Notes: generated by a model not told the origin, from the sequence alone. Counted from the first letter of the stretch, positions 25,614-33,000 are shown. The stretch: DNA of 64,000 bases from a virus (IMGVR_UViG_3300014819_000002:1-64000), one strand, 5' to 3'. A program made the numbers and translations.

Positions 25614-26117
25614 TCAAGCTCCAGAAATGCGTTGTTTAAGTAAATAAACAACACCTTCATGTTCATCCAATATCGTTCCTAACATTTGTTCAACACCACG
25701 GGTTAATAAACCTTTGCTTTTAAGTTGATCCATCATACGTTCCCCGGCTGTAATAAACGATTTCTCTGCAAGGAGAGATCGTTTTGCCATTTTAAGAGCC
25801 GGTGCATCAAGTATATCACTATCTTCAATCGCCTCTATATAACGACGCATATTTTCTAAAGAATGTTTCGGTAAAACTAAATCCGAAGAACCTAAACCCA
25901 CTGCTTTCTCGCCTACAAGATCAATATGTCCATCGGCTAACTCATAAAGTCTTTGATATAATAAATGATCTCCATAAAATTGAGGGCCATGTGTTTGCCA
26001 ATGATGTGTGTGATGCATCATCGATAAAGCTCTTAATAAATCAATAAAAACTCCAAGTTCAGCATATTTGGAGTCTCCATATGTCATAAACAAATCTTCT
26101 ATCTTTAATATAGACAT
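25614..26117 (-). CDS. Dps/ferritin-like protein
   Basis: 167 residues, the usual Dps length. The Dps signature is visible: ALSMMHHTHHWQTHGPQFYGDH followed by LYELADGHIDLVGEKAVGLG, giving the His of the first helix (HHW), then the Asp and Glu of the intersubunit iron site. A four-helix build fits the remainder. Dps forms 12-mer shells that oxidise iron and bind DNA, protecting it from peroxide. Alternatives are other ferritin-like phage proteins. It is convergent with the chaperonin row, with no spacer. Confidence 0.7.
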   Translation of the reverse strand: MSILKIEDLFMTYGDSKYAELGVFIDLLRALSMMHHTHHWQTHGPQFYGDHLLYQRLYELADGHIDLVGEKAVGLGSSDLVLPKHSLENMRRYIEAIEDSDILDAPALKMAKRSLLAEKSFITAGERMMDQLKSKGLLTRGVEQMLGTILDEHEGVVYLLKQRISGA

Positions 26118-26134
26118 GATATATCCTTTTCGTC

Positions 26135-26503
26135 CTAATTATTCTCCACCAAACGTTTTAAAACGTTTTCGATACTTTTACATATATCATAAGCTTCCGT
26201 AATATGACGACGAATAACTTTATTTTTCATATGACCTTTGTTTGTTATTGTAGCCCCATATAATTGTTGGGTCCAATTTTCATATAACGTCACTATATTA
26301 ATAACGTTCATGGTTATTTTTTGATTTTTTGCAAATTGTTGAACCACATGAGGAACAATCTGGATAACATTATCCTCTGGATCACTAGGATCAACATTTT
26401 CCGATTCAATAATTTCATGAATATCTTTGAGCAATGCCGCAATATCCTGCACTTTTTTCAGCAGAGTAACAGCTTCTTTCCTGGTTAGATTAGCAAAACT
26501 CAT
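26135..26503 (-). CDS. hypothetical helical protein
   Basis: 122 residues, not recognised. Helical throughout with Leu/Ile heptads (LLKKVQDIAALLKDIHEII). Next to the Dps-like gene, 17 bases upstream of it. No function assigned. Confidence 0.6.
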   Translation of the reverse strand: MSFANLTRKEAVTLLKKVQDIAALLKDIHEIIESENVDPSDPEDNVIQIVPHVVQQFAKNQKITMNVINIVTLYENWTQQLYGATITNKGHMKNKVIRRHITEAYDICKSIENVLKRLVENN

Positions 26504-26511
26504 AACTTCAT

Positions 26512-26757
26512 TTAATTATTGATAAAAAGAAAGCCATCCCGAAAAGAGATGGCTTTCTTAGATTTTAAGATATCTATCACAATATCATCGTTTATATCTT
26601 CATAAAGATTGTCTATTACGTTCTCTTGTTTTTCAGAAGAAGGAGATGGTGGAGGCAAAGGAGGATGTATTTCAACATATAAAGGCTCGTTTTCCTTTTC
26701 CCTTTCCTTAATTTTGTTTTTAACCCACTCCCAGAAATCCGGGTTTTGTTCATTCAT
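26512..26757 (-). CDS. hypothetical protein with proline tract
   Basis: 81 residues. Acidic/basic helix, then a Pro run (HPPLPPPSPSS), then an acidic stretch. The last 15 codons coincide with a terminator-like hairpin (26521-26560) whose T run comes before the stop codon, an odd layout discussed in findings. The start region, including its ribosome site, is duplicated just upstream. Confidence 0.5.
   Translation of the reverse strand: MNEQNPDFWEWVKNKIKEREKENEPLYVEIHPPLPPPSPSSEKQENVIDNLYEDINDDIVIDILKSKKAISFRDGFLFINN
26521..26560 (-). terminator. terminator-like hairpin inside a gene end
   Basis: Minus-strand 10-bp stem GAAAGCCATC / GATGGCTTTC (arms 26548-26557 and 26529-26538, 9-base loop) extended by A-T pairs and followed by TTTTTAT. 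It overlaps the last codons of 26512-26757. Confidence 0.7.
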
Positions 26758-26781
26758 ATCTCACCGTCATTCATATCTCAC
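26750..26781. repeat. 17-base tandem duplication of a translation start
   Basis: The 15-mer tcattcatatctcac occurs at 26750-26764 and 26767-26781. On the minus strand each copy gives GTGAGATATGAATGA, so the start of 26512-26757 is preceded by a duplicate start opening a six-residue leader (MNDGEI, ATG at 26774) whose stop overlaps the real start. Confidence 0.85.
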
Positions 26782-26807
26782 TCCAATTTAATTAGGAGAG
26801 AAATATT

Positions 26808-27329
26808 CTAACCACGTGAGTTTTTTGCAAACCAATCATAAAGAGCAATGCCACATGACGTTGATACATTATGATCGTTATTTAGTCCAAGAATAGGAAT
26901 AGTGACAATACTATGTGAAACATTCAAGATTTCATCTGGTACTCCATTTTTTTCACTACCAAAAAACAATATAGGATTTTTTGGATAATGAAAAAATCTA
27001 ATATCTTGACTGGAAATATTATTGCGCCGTTCAAAAGAAACAATAGGTCTAGAATCGGTTGCCGATATGAAACTGCTTAACGTAGCCCATCGCTTTAGAT
27101 TACGCTTTTCATATTTCAAGGTAGAAAGAGCGCCCTTCTCATAGAACCATTCTACCTCAATAAGATGAATTTCTTGTACGAGAAAGTTATGGGCGGTTCT
27201 GATCATACCACCAATATTGAATTCGTTCTTTGAACCATAGATTGCAATACTTACCGGTTGACGTACTTCATCCAGTGCATCACAAATCTCATCACGGGTA
27301 AACTCGGAAAGATCAGGGGCGAGTGACAT
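26808..27329 (-). CDS. SpoU/TrmH-family RNA 2'-O-methyltransferase
   Basis: 173 residues. SPOUT knot motifs are clear: motif 1 NEFNIGGMIRTAHNF near 35-50, motif 2 PILFFGSEKNGVPDEIL near 120-137, motif 3 IPILGLNNDHNVSTSCGIALYDW near the end. It would use AdoMet to methylate a ribose in tRNA or rRNA. N-terminal length is short, so no extra RNA-binding domain. It overlaps the gene at 27313 by 17 bases and shares the row with IF-1, so these look like a translation-related set. Confidence 0.85.
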   Translation of the reverse strand: MSLAPDLSEFTRDEICDALDEVRQPVSIAIYGSKNEFNIGGMIRTAHNFLVQEIHLIEVEWFYEKGALSTLKYEKRNLKRWATLSSFISATDSRPIVSFERRNNISSQDIRFFHYPKNPILFFGSEKNGVPDEILNVSHSIVTIPILGLNNDHNVSTSCGIALYDWFAKNSRG

Positions 27330-27609
27330 ATATCAATTCGATATCCGTATAATGTTCTGTTTGCTTAAACTTAAGCAAAAAAGCACTATGCTGTTCAGTG
27401 TATAACTTATACTTTGTTGTTTTTTTATTGAAGTTATATGTTACGTCTTGTATTGATGCTCTACAAGAATAAAGAGCATCTTCAAATTGAAGCCGCTCTT
27501 TATACGATAACAAAGTTCTTAGGACGATATAAAATATCTTTGGTTCAGTCTTCGTCTGACTGGAAACGTTGATTGGTTCGCTTTTCTCGTCGGCGGGCAG
27601 AATTGACAT
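27313..27609 (-). CDS. hypothetical protein between IF-1 and RNA methyltransferase
   Basis: 98 residues, not recognised. Residues 20-98 alternate strands and helices (KIFYIVLRTLLSYKERLQF; KYKLYTEQHSAFLLKF). Its start overlaps the IF-1 tail by 65 bases in another frame, an unusually long overlap; no later start is available. Confidence 0.55.
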   Translation of the reverse strand: MSILPADEKSEPINVSSQTKTEPKIFYIVLRTLLSYKERLQFEDALYSCRASIQDVTYNFNKKTTKYKLYTEQHSAFLLKFKQTEHYTDIELIYVTRP

Positions 27610-27859
27610 TTGTATTTTCGTCTCTCACTGAGTAAATATCCCTGGCACTGTTAATTCTAAACACGATTCTACCCATACTCATGTCATAAGGCGACACTTC
27701 AATCTTTACACGATCTCCAACCTGCAAATCAATCTTATTGAGACGCATCTTACCAGAAAGCTTTGCTGTTACAATCTGTTCAGTACCTTCAATTCCTACT
27801 CGAAAGATATCCCGTGAATGTTCCAAAATAACTCCAACCATTTCCATACGATCCGTCAT
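27545..27859 (-). CDS. infA: translation initiation factor IF-1
   Basis: 104 residues. The S1/OB fold of IF-1 is plain: VGVILEHSRDIFRVGIEGTEQ, then VTAKLSGKMRLNKIDLQVGD, VKIEVSPYDMSMGRIVFRI. The SGKMR..I and SPYD...GRI.(F/Y)R signatures are those of bacterial IF-1, which sits in the ribosomal A site with IF-2 and IF-3. Bacterial IF-1 ends near residue 72; this one has a 25-residue basic/acidic tail (SARRREKRTNQRFQ). Its presence could favour phage messages on host ribosomes. Confidence 0.92.
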   Translation of the reverse strand: MTDRMEMVGVILEHSRDIFRVGIEGTEQIVTAKLSGKMRLNKIDLQVGDRVKIEVSPYDMSMGRIVFRINSARDIYSVRDENTNVNSARRREKRTNQRFQSDED

Positions 27860-27914
27860 TTATTTTTTCTTCCTGTTACTATGTTACTATGTTACGATTA
27901 TGTTAATTATCGTA

Positions 27915-27994
27915 CCTGAGCGGCTGGAATCGAACCAGCATTTTCAGATCCATTTACGGATAAAAGCTTAGAAGGCTTCCTCGTCTACGCCCAG
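27915..27994 (-). tRNA. tRNA-like element, anticodon arm reads UCU (Arg), D-arm missing
   Basis: Acceptor stem CTGGGCG / CGCTCAG (7 bp, one G-T) and T-arm GCTGG-TTCGATT-CCAGC are intact and correctly spaced. A perfect 5-bp anticodon arm GAAGC-CTTCTAA-GCTTT gives anticodon TCT. Only 8 bases (TAGACGAG) stand where the D-arm should be, and 23 bases with a small hairpin follow the anticodon arm. Either a degenerate tRNA or an odd minimal form. CCA is not encoded. Confidence 0.5.
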
Positions 27995-28047
27995 ATTATC
28001 TTTAGCTCTATATAAATATAACAAATTTGTTGTTTGATATAAACTAT

Positions 28048-28215
28048 TTATTCACTGGTGAAATAACTACATTGATCATTCAAACACAAATCAAGAGTAG
28101 CACCGGTATCATTGATAACCAAACAAAAATATGCATCTCGATTTGCATTTGTGCCGCAGTTGATATAACAAGCTGACAAAAACAAACAAAAAAACAATAT
28201 TCCGGCTCGATACAT
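28048..28215 (-). CDS. small lipoprotein
   Basis: 55 residues. MYRAGILFFCLFLSAC is a signal peptide with lipobox LSAC (Cys16), followed by a short Cys-containing domain (NCGTNANRDAYFCLVINDTG; DLCLNDQCSYFTSE) with five further Cys, likely disulphides. It follows the cyclotransferase gene by 6 bases on the same strand. Phage lipoproteins of this size include Rz1 spanins and superinfection-exclusion factors; this one is Cys-rich rather than Pro-rich, so Rz1 is unlikely. Confidence 0.6.
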   Translation of the reverse strand: MYRAGILFFCLFLSACYINCGTNANRDAYFCLVINDTGATLDLCLNDQCSYFTSE

Positions 28216-28221
28216 TTTTAA

Positions 28222-28602
28222 TCACCAACGATAGTAAAAACGTTCCTCTTCGCAAATAGGATGCATCGGCGTACCAGTCATACCCATCAATATATACATC
28301 CAAGCAGGATCATTTTCCTCACGAAGATCAACTAGCTCTCGATTATAGAAATGACCGTTACTTTCCAACATATCCAAACGAGCTAGAGTTCTTTCATCGA
28401 CTTCATATAGCTCACCCTGGACAGCAGCACACTCTCCAGTATTAAAGCTTATAAGCACTCCTGGGAAACCACCAAGGGAATGCATGACAAACGTTTCATC
28501 TTCAGTTAGCCGCTCACCAATAAACCGGCTCTCAGTAAGAAAACGATTATTATGAAATCCACGCTTCAAACTACCATAAACAAAAACTCGATGCCGTTCC
28601 AT
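28222..28602 (-). CDS. gamma-glutamylcyclotransferase (AIG2/GGCT-like)
   Basis: 126 residues from the ATG at 28602; AGGAG lies 5 bases ahead, while the longer frame would start at TTG. VFVYGSLKRGFHNN is the substrate-binding loop, and the catalytic Glu is expected in the GELYEVD or LDMLES part. The enzyme class releases 5-oxoproline from gamma-glutamyl amines. It is in one row with an amidoligase (28850), a pairing noted in comparative genomics of amidoligases (Iyer, Abhiman and Aravind), where the ligase makes and the cyclotransferase breaks gamma-glutamyl links. Confidence 0.85.
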   Translation of the reverse strand: MERHRVFVYGSLKRGFHNNRFLTESRFIGERLTEDETFVMHSLGGFPGVLISFNTGECAAVQGELYEVDERTLARLDMLESNGHFYNRELVDLREENDPAWMYILMGMTGTPMHPICEEERFYYRW

Positions 28603-28610
28603 CTTACTCC

Positions 28611-28850
28611 TCAATTTGTCACAATCGGCTCAATACGAAGGCATCCCTCCCTAACCATATCATTAACAAAAATATTAACGTTAGTAGTTCGAATAAATGC
28701 CCCGTAAGCCTTATACGCCCTTTCTGCCACTTCCTCCATATACTGCTTAAGCGATCCGGTATCTGCGTGGCTCGTAATCCACAATCGCTCCACGAATTCT
28801 TCGTTATTACGAGCCGGGATAGTCCAATGAAAGAAATGATAGTTATTCAT
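28611..28850 (-). CDS. hypothetical protein between cyclotransferase and amidoligase
   Basis: 79 residues from the ATG at 28850. Not recognised. Alpha/beta-looking (YHFFHWTIPARNNEEFVERL; NVNIFVNDMVREGCLRIEP). TGATG overlap with the amidoligase stop makes it part of the same message. Confidence 0.6.
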   Translation of the reverse strand: MNNYHFFHWTIPARNNEEFVERLWITSHADTGSLKQYMEEVAERAYKAYGAFIRTTNVNIFVNDMVREGCLRIEPIVTN

Positions 28851-29962
28851 CACGCCCCAAGATCCGCAGCACGCTCGTTGAAATAACTCACAACCGTTGC
28901 AGGAAGACCACGGAGAGCGAAATCATCCGAGCCAACCGTAGGCATGAAGGAAGCCGGGCTAGCGGGCCGAGCCGGGCGAACGGTGCCATTGTTGAGAGAA
29001 TTCTCAATCTCGGTCAAACGAATGATGCTCACCGACGTAGTGTAGGTGCCATTCCAGCGAGCCTTACGGATACGCACACCCCATTTGCTACGGATCTCCG
29101 AAATGCAAGCCGGGATGCTCGCCTCGGCGTAACCCGAAACCTGCGAAAGATAGGCGATGGTGGACCGCTCACCGGTACCGGTCTGACTGTAATCATACAT
29201 CGCATGAAGCATCTTGAAGAGGCGACGATCCCGAACACTCGGACGACCAGCCGGGCGACCACGACGAGGCCGAGCAGGCGCCGCCACCGCAGGGATTGCA
29301 GAGGTAACAAGCGATCGACTAGTCTCGACGAAGTTAAGAACGAAAAGAACCCAATTTCCGATCTTCTCCGGGCTCACCGTGCCGCTGTGCTGACGGAATT
29401 CAATGGTGTTCTGCCGAACGTAGGCAGCGAGGTTAACCTTGTAGTAGCGATCCCACGAACGGCTCAGGATATCAGACGACGTGCTGCAAGCCGCTAGCTG
29501 CGTGCCGTAAGAACGGCTCCAATCCGCCATGCTCTTAAGATACGTGTTATTGTTCGCACGACGGCTCACCGGCATGTAGCTGTCGATCACGTTCTCGAAA
29601 GACTCATAACGCTTGACGATCATCTTGATCTCATTGATCGTGAGATCCGCAGCGCCGACGTGCACATGAAGCCCGCAGGTCTTATTAGCCGTTGCGCCCG
29701 CAGCCGAAAGAGCCGCTGCGACCGTGCGGAGCTGATTAAGCCCGTCGAGCCCACGAAGCACAGGCGAAACGACCTCGATGCCAGGATTGCCACGGTTATC
29801 ACGCACCGAACCATCGGTCACGATCTTCCAATGGGTCCGTGTTATGTGATTATAGCCTTCGATCTCGCAAGCGAAACCTGCTGCCGTGATAGCAGCATGA
29901 GCCGCCGACCTCGAAATCCCGATGCACTCGATCTCCACACCAAACGTCCGATTCATCATCAT
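28850..29962 (-). CDS. amidoligase-family (glutamine-synthetase-like) enzyme
   Basis: 370 residues. FGVEIECIG at the start, then GIEVVSPVLRG near 82-92 and CGLHVHVGA near 117-125 match the COOH-NH2 ligase (putative amidoligase) family, where the Glu and His residues bind metal and ATP. RQNTIEFRQHSGT near 205 is the conserved end motif. Residues 240-330 look like an added winged-helix domain (RSTIAYLSQVSGYAEASI). Family members are predicted to join amino acids or modify peptides with amide links. The gene is strikingly GC-rich compared with its AT-rich neighbours, which suggests recent transfer or different codon pressure. Confidence 0.85.
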   Translation of the reverse strand: MMMNRTFGVEIECIGISRSAAHAAITAAGFACEIEGYNHITRTHWKIVTDGSVRDNRGNPGIEVVSPVLRGLDGLNQLRTVAAALSAAGATANKTCGLHVHVGAADLTINEIKMIVKRYESFENVIDSYMPVSRRANNNTYLKSMADWSRSYGTQLAACSTSSDILSRSWDRYYKVNLAAYVRQNTIEFRQHSGTVSPEKIGNWVLFVLNFVETSRSLVTSAIPAVAAPARPRRGRPAGRPSVRDRRLFKMLHAMYDYSQTGTGERSTIAYLSQVSGYAEASIPACISEIRSKWGVRIRKARWNGTYTTSVSIIRLTEIENSLNNGTVRPARPASPASFMPTVGSDDFALRGLPATVVSYFNERAADLGA

Positions 29963-30009
29963 GTATAACAGAATAACAGACGTATCACATTTTTTAAAGG
30001 TATTTAATT

Positions 30010-30026
30010 CCCTTATTTTATGGGGG
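30010..30026. repeat. short palindrome of the CCCTATTTTATAGGG type
   Basis: CCCTTATTTTATGGGGG folds with two G-T pairs into the same small hairpin as the palindromes at 5793-5807 and 7452-7466. It lies just 3' of tRNA-Met on the minus strand. Confidence 0.45.
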
Positions 30027-30043
30027 ATTTATGAGATTTATAC

Positions 30044-30115
30044 TTGCGGGTATAGGATTTGCACCTATGTTCTTTGCGTTATGAGCGCAACGAGTTACTA
30101 CTTCTCCAACCCGCT
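30044..30115 (-). tRNA. tRNA with anticodon CAU (Met, or Ile if modified)
   Basis: Cloverleaf of 72 bases: acceptor AGCGGGT / ACCCGCA with an A-A mismatch at 1-72, D-arm GAGA..ACTC, anticodon arm TTGCG-CTCATAA-CGCAA, variable AGAAC, T-arm ATAGG-TGCAAAT-CCTAT. The unpaired 1-72 position recalls initiator tRNA, but the anticodon stem lacks the three G-C pairs of tRNA-fMet. T-loop TGCAAAT departs from TTC. CCA is not encoded. Confidence 0.85.
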
Positions 30116-30146
30116 CTAATAAGATAATTCAGAAAGTTATTTTTGT

Positions 30147-30515
30147 TTAAATCCTACCGTAATCATCTTCATATCTAATAATATCTTTTTCGTCACAAAC
30201 GCCCATTTGAATTTCAATTAATTCCATATCAACAGCGGCCCAGATTCTATGTTTTTGTTTTTTTGGAACTAAAATATGACCACCAACACCTAAATGACGT
30301 TCCATATCATCTAATTGAACTCTTCCAAAACCACTAACAACAATCCAATATTCGTTACGTTGTTCATGAGATTGTAAACTCAAACAACAACCTTTTTTAA
30401 TATATAACTTTTTTATTTTGTGATTTGAGCAATCTAAAATAACTTCAAAATGTCCCCATGGACGTTCTTCGGTTATATTTTTATTATTTGTTTTTTCTTT
30501 TTTAGGGCGGGTCAT
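30147..30515 (-). CDS. cupin, mannose-6-phosphate isomerase type II-like
   Basis: 122 residues. ERPWGHFEVI, then KKGCCLSLQSHEQRNEYWIVVSG, GHILVPKKQKHRIWA, ELIEIQMG and DIIRYEDDYGR match the PMI-type cupin domain of mannose-6-phosphate isomerase/GDP-mannose pyrophosphorylase. Metal ligands His (SLQSH), Glu (NEYW) and His (KHR) are in place. The stand-alone domain would interconvert fructose- and mannose-6-phosphate or act on a related sugar. Possibly linked with the sugar/nucleotide transferase at 31273, but they are not adjacent. Confidence 0.8.
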   Translation of the reverse strand: MTRPKKEKTNNKNITEERPWGHFEVILDCSNHKIKKLYIKKGCCLSLQSHEQRNEYWIVVSGFGRVQLDDMERHLGVGGHILVPKKQKHRIWAAVDMELIEIQMGVCDEKDIIRYEDDYGRI

Positions 30516-30736
30516 GAATTTATATATTATAGACGATCAATAAAACTCATATCTTCTGCACCTTCTGAGAAAACAATATTGTTCATATGATTAATTAATC
30601 ATTGATCAATGTAAGTCTGTAAGACTTCTCTAATGTCATTTAAAAACATTATAGTATAATATGCATATATTATATAAAACCCATATTACTAATGCTATTT
30701 TCAATGGCAAATATTTTCGGCTATTTTCAAATGTTA

Positions 30737-31273
30737 TCATTTTGTTTTGGTAGCACCTTGTAGCCCTTGCAAGGTTGTTAATGTTTTTCGTAATTCATTC
30801 TCTGTAGCTTTGACACCAGAGGCTGCGTTATCAAACCCTTTTGATTGACGATCAATATTGTTAACAACATCATCTCGACTTTGTTCAGGTTTTGTTAAGT
30901 CTTTTGTAGCAGCAGATGCAGAACTTAATCCATCAGCAGTTTTTGCTGTGGATGATATCATATTATTTGTTTGAACCGCCATTTTATTTGCAGCAGTATT
31001 AACAGCTTTTTGATTGTTTGCAATGGTTTCAGAGTTTGATTTTACAGCATCTTCAATATTTGAAATTGAATCTTCCGTATCAGATTGTTTATCTGCACTA
31101 CTGCCAGTTCCTAATGTTGATTCAGAAGCTTTTGTTCCTGTTGATCTAGTTGATGATACTGTAGACATACTTGATCTTAATGATGTAGTGCTAGTGGTGC
31201 CTATAGTTCCCAACTCTAATATAACATTTTCAACAATTAGTCGTATATATTCCTTTAATAACTTCATATTCAT
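30737..31273 (-). CDS. hypothetical low-complexity helical protein with targeting-like leader
   Basis: 178 residues. Leader MKLLKEYIRLIVENVILELG is nearly the same in kind as that of the HAD protein at 2007. Residues 20-70 are Ser/Thr-rich, the rest Asn/Ala/Lys helical (SKGFDNAASGVKATENEL). No domain recognised. The start overlaps the stop of 31273-31707 (TAATG). An internal head protein is the best guess from the leader. Confidence 0.6.
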   Translation of the reverse strand: MNMKLLKEYIRLIVENVILELGTIGTTSTTSLRSSMSTVSSTRSTGTKASESTLGTGSSADKQSDTEDSISNIEDAVKSNSETIANNQKAVNTAANKMAVQTNNMISSTAKTADGLSSASAATKDLTKPEQSRDDVVNNIDRQSKGFDNAASGVKATENELRKTLTTLQGLQGATKTK

Positions 31274-31707
31274 TAAATATTGGGTCGTTTAGCAGAATAT
31301 ATTTTTTCTAAGATATCGTTGCTATAAACATCTTGTTCGCCGCCTCCGATACCCCAAACACATGCAATTCCCAATTCATTACATAATTGCCGTTCTGGTG
31401 TATTTTTTTGCCCTCGTATACCTCCATTACCAAATATATTTGGTTTTAATCTTTTTAAGGCTTCGCATACTGTACCATCATGATCATCAACTGATTCAAC
31501 AAAATCAATACCCTTAATAGCTAATAAAATTTCTTTGCGTTCATGCCAAGGCATCATCACAAGACCTTTTTTCTTCATTAACCACGAATCACTATTTAAA
31601 ATGATTAATACACGTCCAAAATTTTGAGCACCCTTAATCATACGAATATGGCCAGGATGAATAATATCAAATCCACCAGATAAAGCGATTATTTGGTTTT
31701 TAATCAA
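31273..31707 (-). CDS. cytidylyltransferase-like nucleotidyltransferase (RfaE/TagD type)
   Basis: 144 residues. [20 protein letters not shown] carries the HxGH motif, [16 protein letters not shown] the N..D..V-type segment, and [18 protein letters not shown] the RxEI..AL region of the RfaE C-terminal / glycerol-3-phosphate cytidylyltransferase family. These link a nucleotide to a sugar phosphate or alcohol phosphate. ATGA overlap with isocitrate lyase upstream puts both on one message. Confidence 0.85.
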   Translation of the reverse strand: MIKNQIIALSGGFDIIHPGHIRMIKGAQNFGRVLIILNSDSWLMKKKGLVMMPWHERKEILLAIKGIDFVESVDDHDGTVCEALKRLKPNIFGNGGIRGQKNTPERQLCNELGIACVWGIGGGEQDVYSNDILEKIYSAKRPNI

Positions 31708-32969
31708 AATTGTTCTGCCTCTGTACTATCTTTCAATGCTACCGTTGATGCACCGTTTTGCACAGTGTTCTGAATATAATCGAAATATCCAGTTCCTACA
31801 AAGCTTTGATGTTTAATTGCTCGAAAACCTTGAGCCTGCATTTCAAACTCTTTTTGTTGCAATTCAGAAAAACCTGCCATTCCATTTCGCTTATAATTCT
31901 GACTCAACTCAAACATTGAAGTATTAAGAGAATGAAAACCTGCAAGAGTAATAAACTGGAAACGATATCCCATAGCCGCTAACTCTTCACGGAATGTAAG
32001 CATCTGACCACGATCAAGATACTTAGACCAATTAAAGCTTGGAGAACAGTTATAAGCAAGTAGCTTATCTGGATATACATTATGAATGCCCTCTGCAAAG
32101 GCTCTGGCGACGTTTAAATCAGGTTTACTTGTTTCCATCCATAGAAGGTCAGAATAAGGCGCATATGCCAATCCACGAGCTATGCATTGTTGTAATCCAT
32201 TATGTACACGATAAAAACCTTCTGCCGTTCTTTCTCCGGTAAGGAATGAACGATCTCTTTCATCAATATCACTTGTTATAAGATTTGCGGCTTCACCATC
32301 TGTTCTAGCAATAATAAGAGTTGGAACATTGGATACGTCAGCAGCTAATCTTGCAGCAATAAGTTTTGCAATTGCTTCGCTCGTAGGCACAAGAACTTTA
32401 CCACCTAAATGACCACATTTCTTTGCACTAGATAATTGATCTTCAAAATGAACACCGGCAGCACCAGCTTCAATCATCATTTTCATTAACTCATAAGCAT
32501 TTAAATTGCCACCAAATCCTGCTTCTGCATCGGCTACTATAGGTTGCATCCAATCTTTACTATTATCTCCATTAACGCTATCGATCTGTTCACAACGTAG
32601 GAGAGCATTATTAATTTTTTTAATAACTGCTGGTACGCTATCTATTGGATAGAGAGATTGGTCTGGATACATATGACCAGCTAGGTTTGCATCTGCTGCT
32701 ACTTGCCAACCGCTTAGATAGATTGCTTCTAATCCGGCTGCTACTTCTTGAATTGCTTGATTTCCAGTAAGAGCACCAAGAGCAGCAACATATTCTTGAT
32801 TATTTAAACGTTGCCAAAGTTTTGTTGCTCCAAGGCGGGCTAATGTATGTTCCACCAAAACTTTACCACGAAGTTTTAAAACGTCTTCTGGTGTATATGG
32901 ACGTGTAACACCCTTCCATCTTGGATTTGTTTGCCAATCTGCCGCTAATGTTTCTTTGTTATATGTCAT
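31704..32969 (-). CDS. aceA: isocitrate lyase
   Basis: 421 residues from the ATG at 32969 (full length for the enzyme, about 430). The signature [14 protein letters not shown] (183-196) with catalytic Cys185 is intact, as are [15 protein letters not shown] (140-154, metal and glyoxylate site), [15 protein letters not shown] and NCSPSFNW (307-314). It splits isocitrate into glyoxylate and succinate, the first step of the glyoxylate shunt. No malate synthase is seen in the window. The next gene overlaps by 4 bases. A terminator stands just upstream, so it probably has its own promoter in the 30 bases between, or antitermination is used. I know of no well-studied phage isocitrate lyase. Confidence 0.96.
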   Translation of the reverse strand: MTYNKETLAADWQTNPRWKGVTRPYTPEDVLKLRGKVLVEHTLARLGATKLWQRLNNQEYVAALGALTGNQAIQEVAAGLEAIYLSGWQVAADANLAGHMYPDQSLYPIDSVPAVIKKINNALLRCEQIDSVNGDNSKDWMQPIVADAEAGFGGNLNAYELMKMMIEAGAAGVHFEDQLSSAKKCGHLGGKVLVPTSEAIAKLIAARLAADVSNVPTLIIARTDGEAANLITSDIDERDRSFLTGERTAEGFYRVHNGLQQCIARGLAYAPYSDLLWMETSKPDLNVARAFAEGIHNVYPDKLLAYNCSPSFNWSKYLDRGQMLTFREELAAMGYRFQFITLAGFHSLNTSMFELSQNYKRNGMAGFSELQQKEFEMQAQGFRAIKHQSFVGTGYFDYIQNTVQNGASTVALKDSTEAEQF

Positions 32970-33000
32970 GTGGCTATTATGACATATGCACAATTATTTG

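Noticed and set aside
28109-28303. Minus-strand 64-residue frame with a hydrophobic end
   Set aside because: Overlaps both the cyclotransferase end and the small lipoprotein, which has a lipobox in another frame.
30527-30586. 19-codon frame MNNIVFSEGAEDMSFIDRL upstream of the cupin
   Set aside because: No ribosome site and too short to separate from chance.
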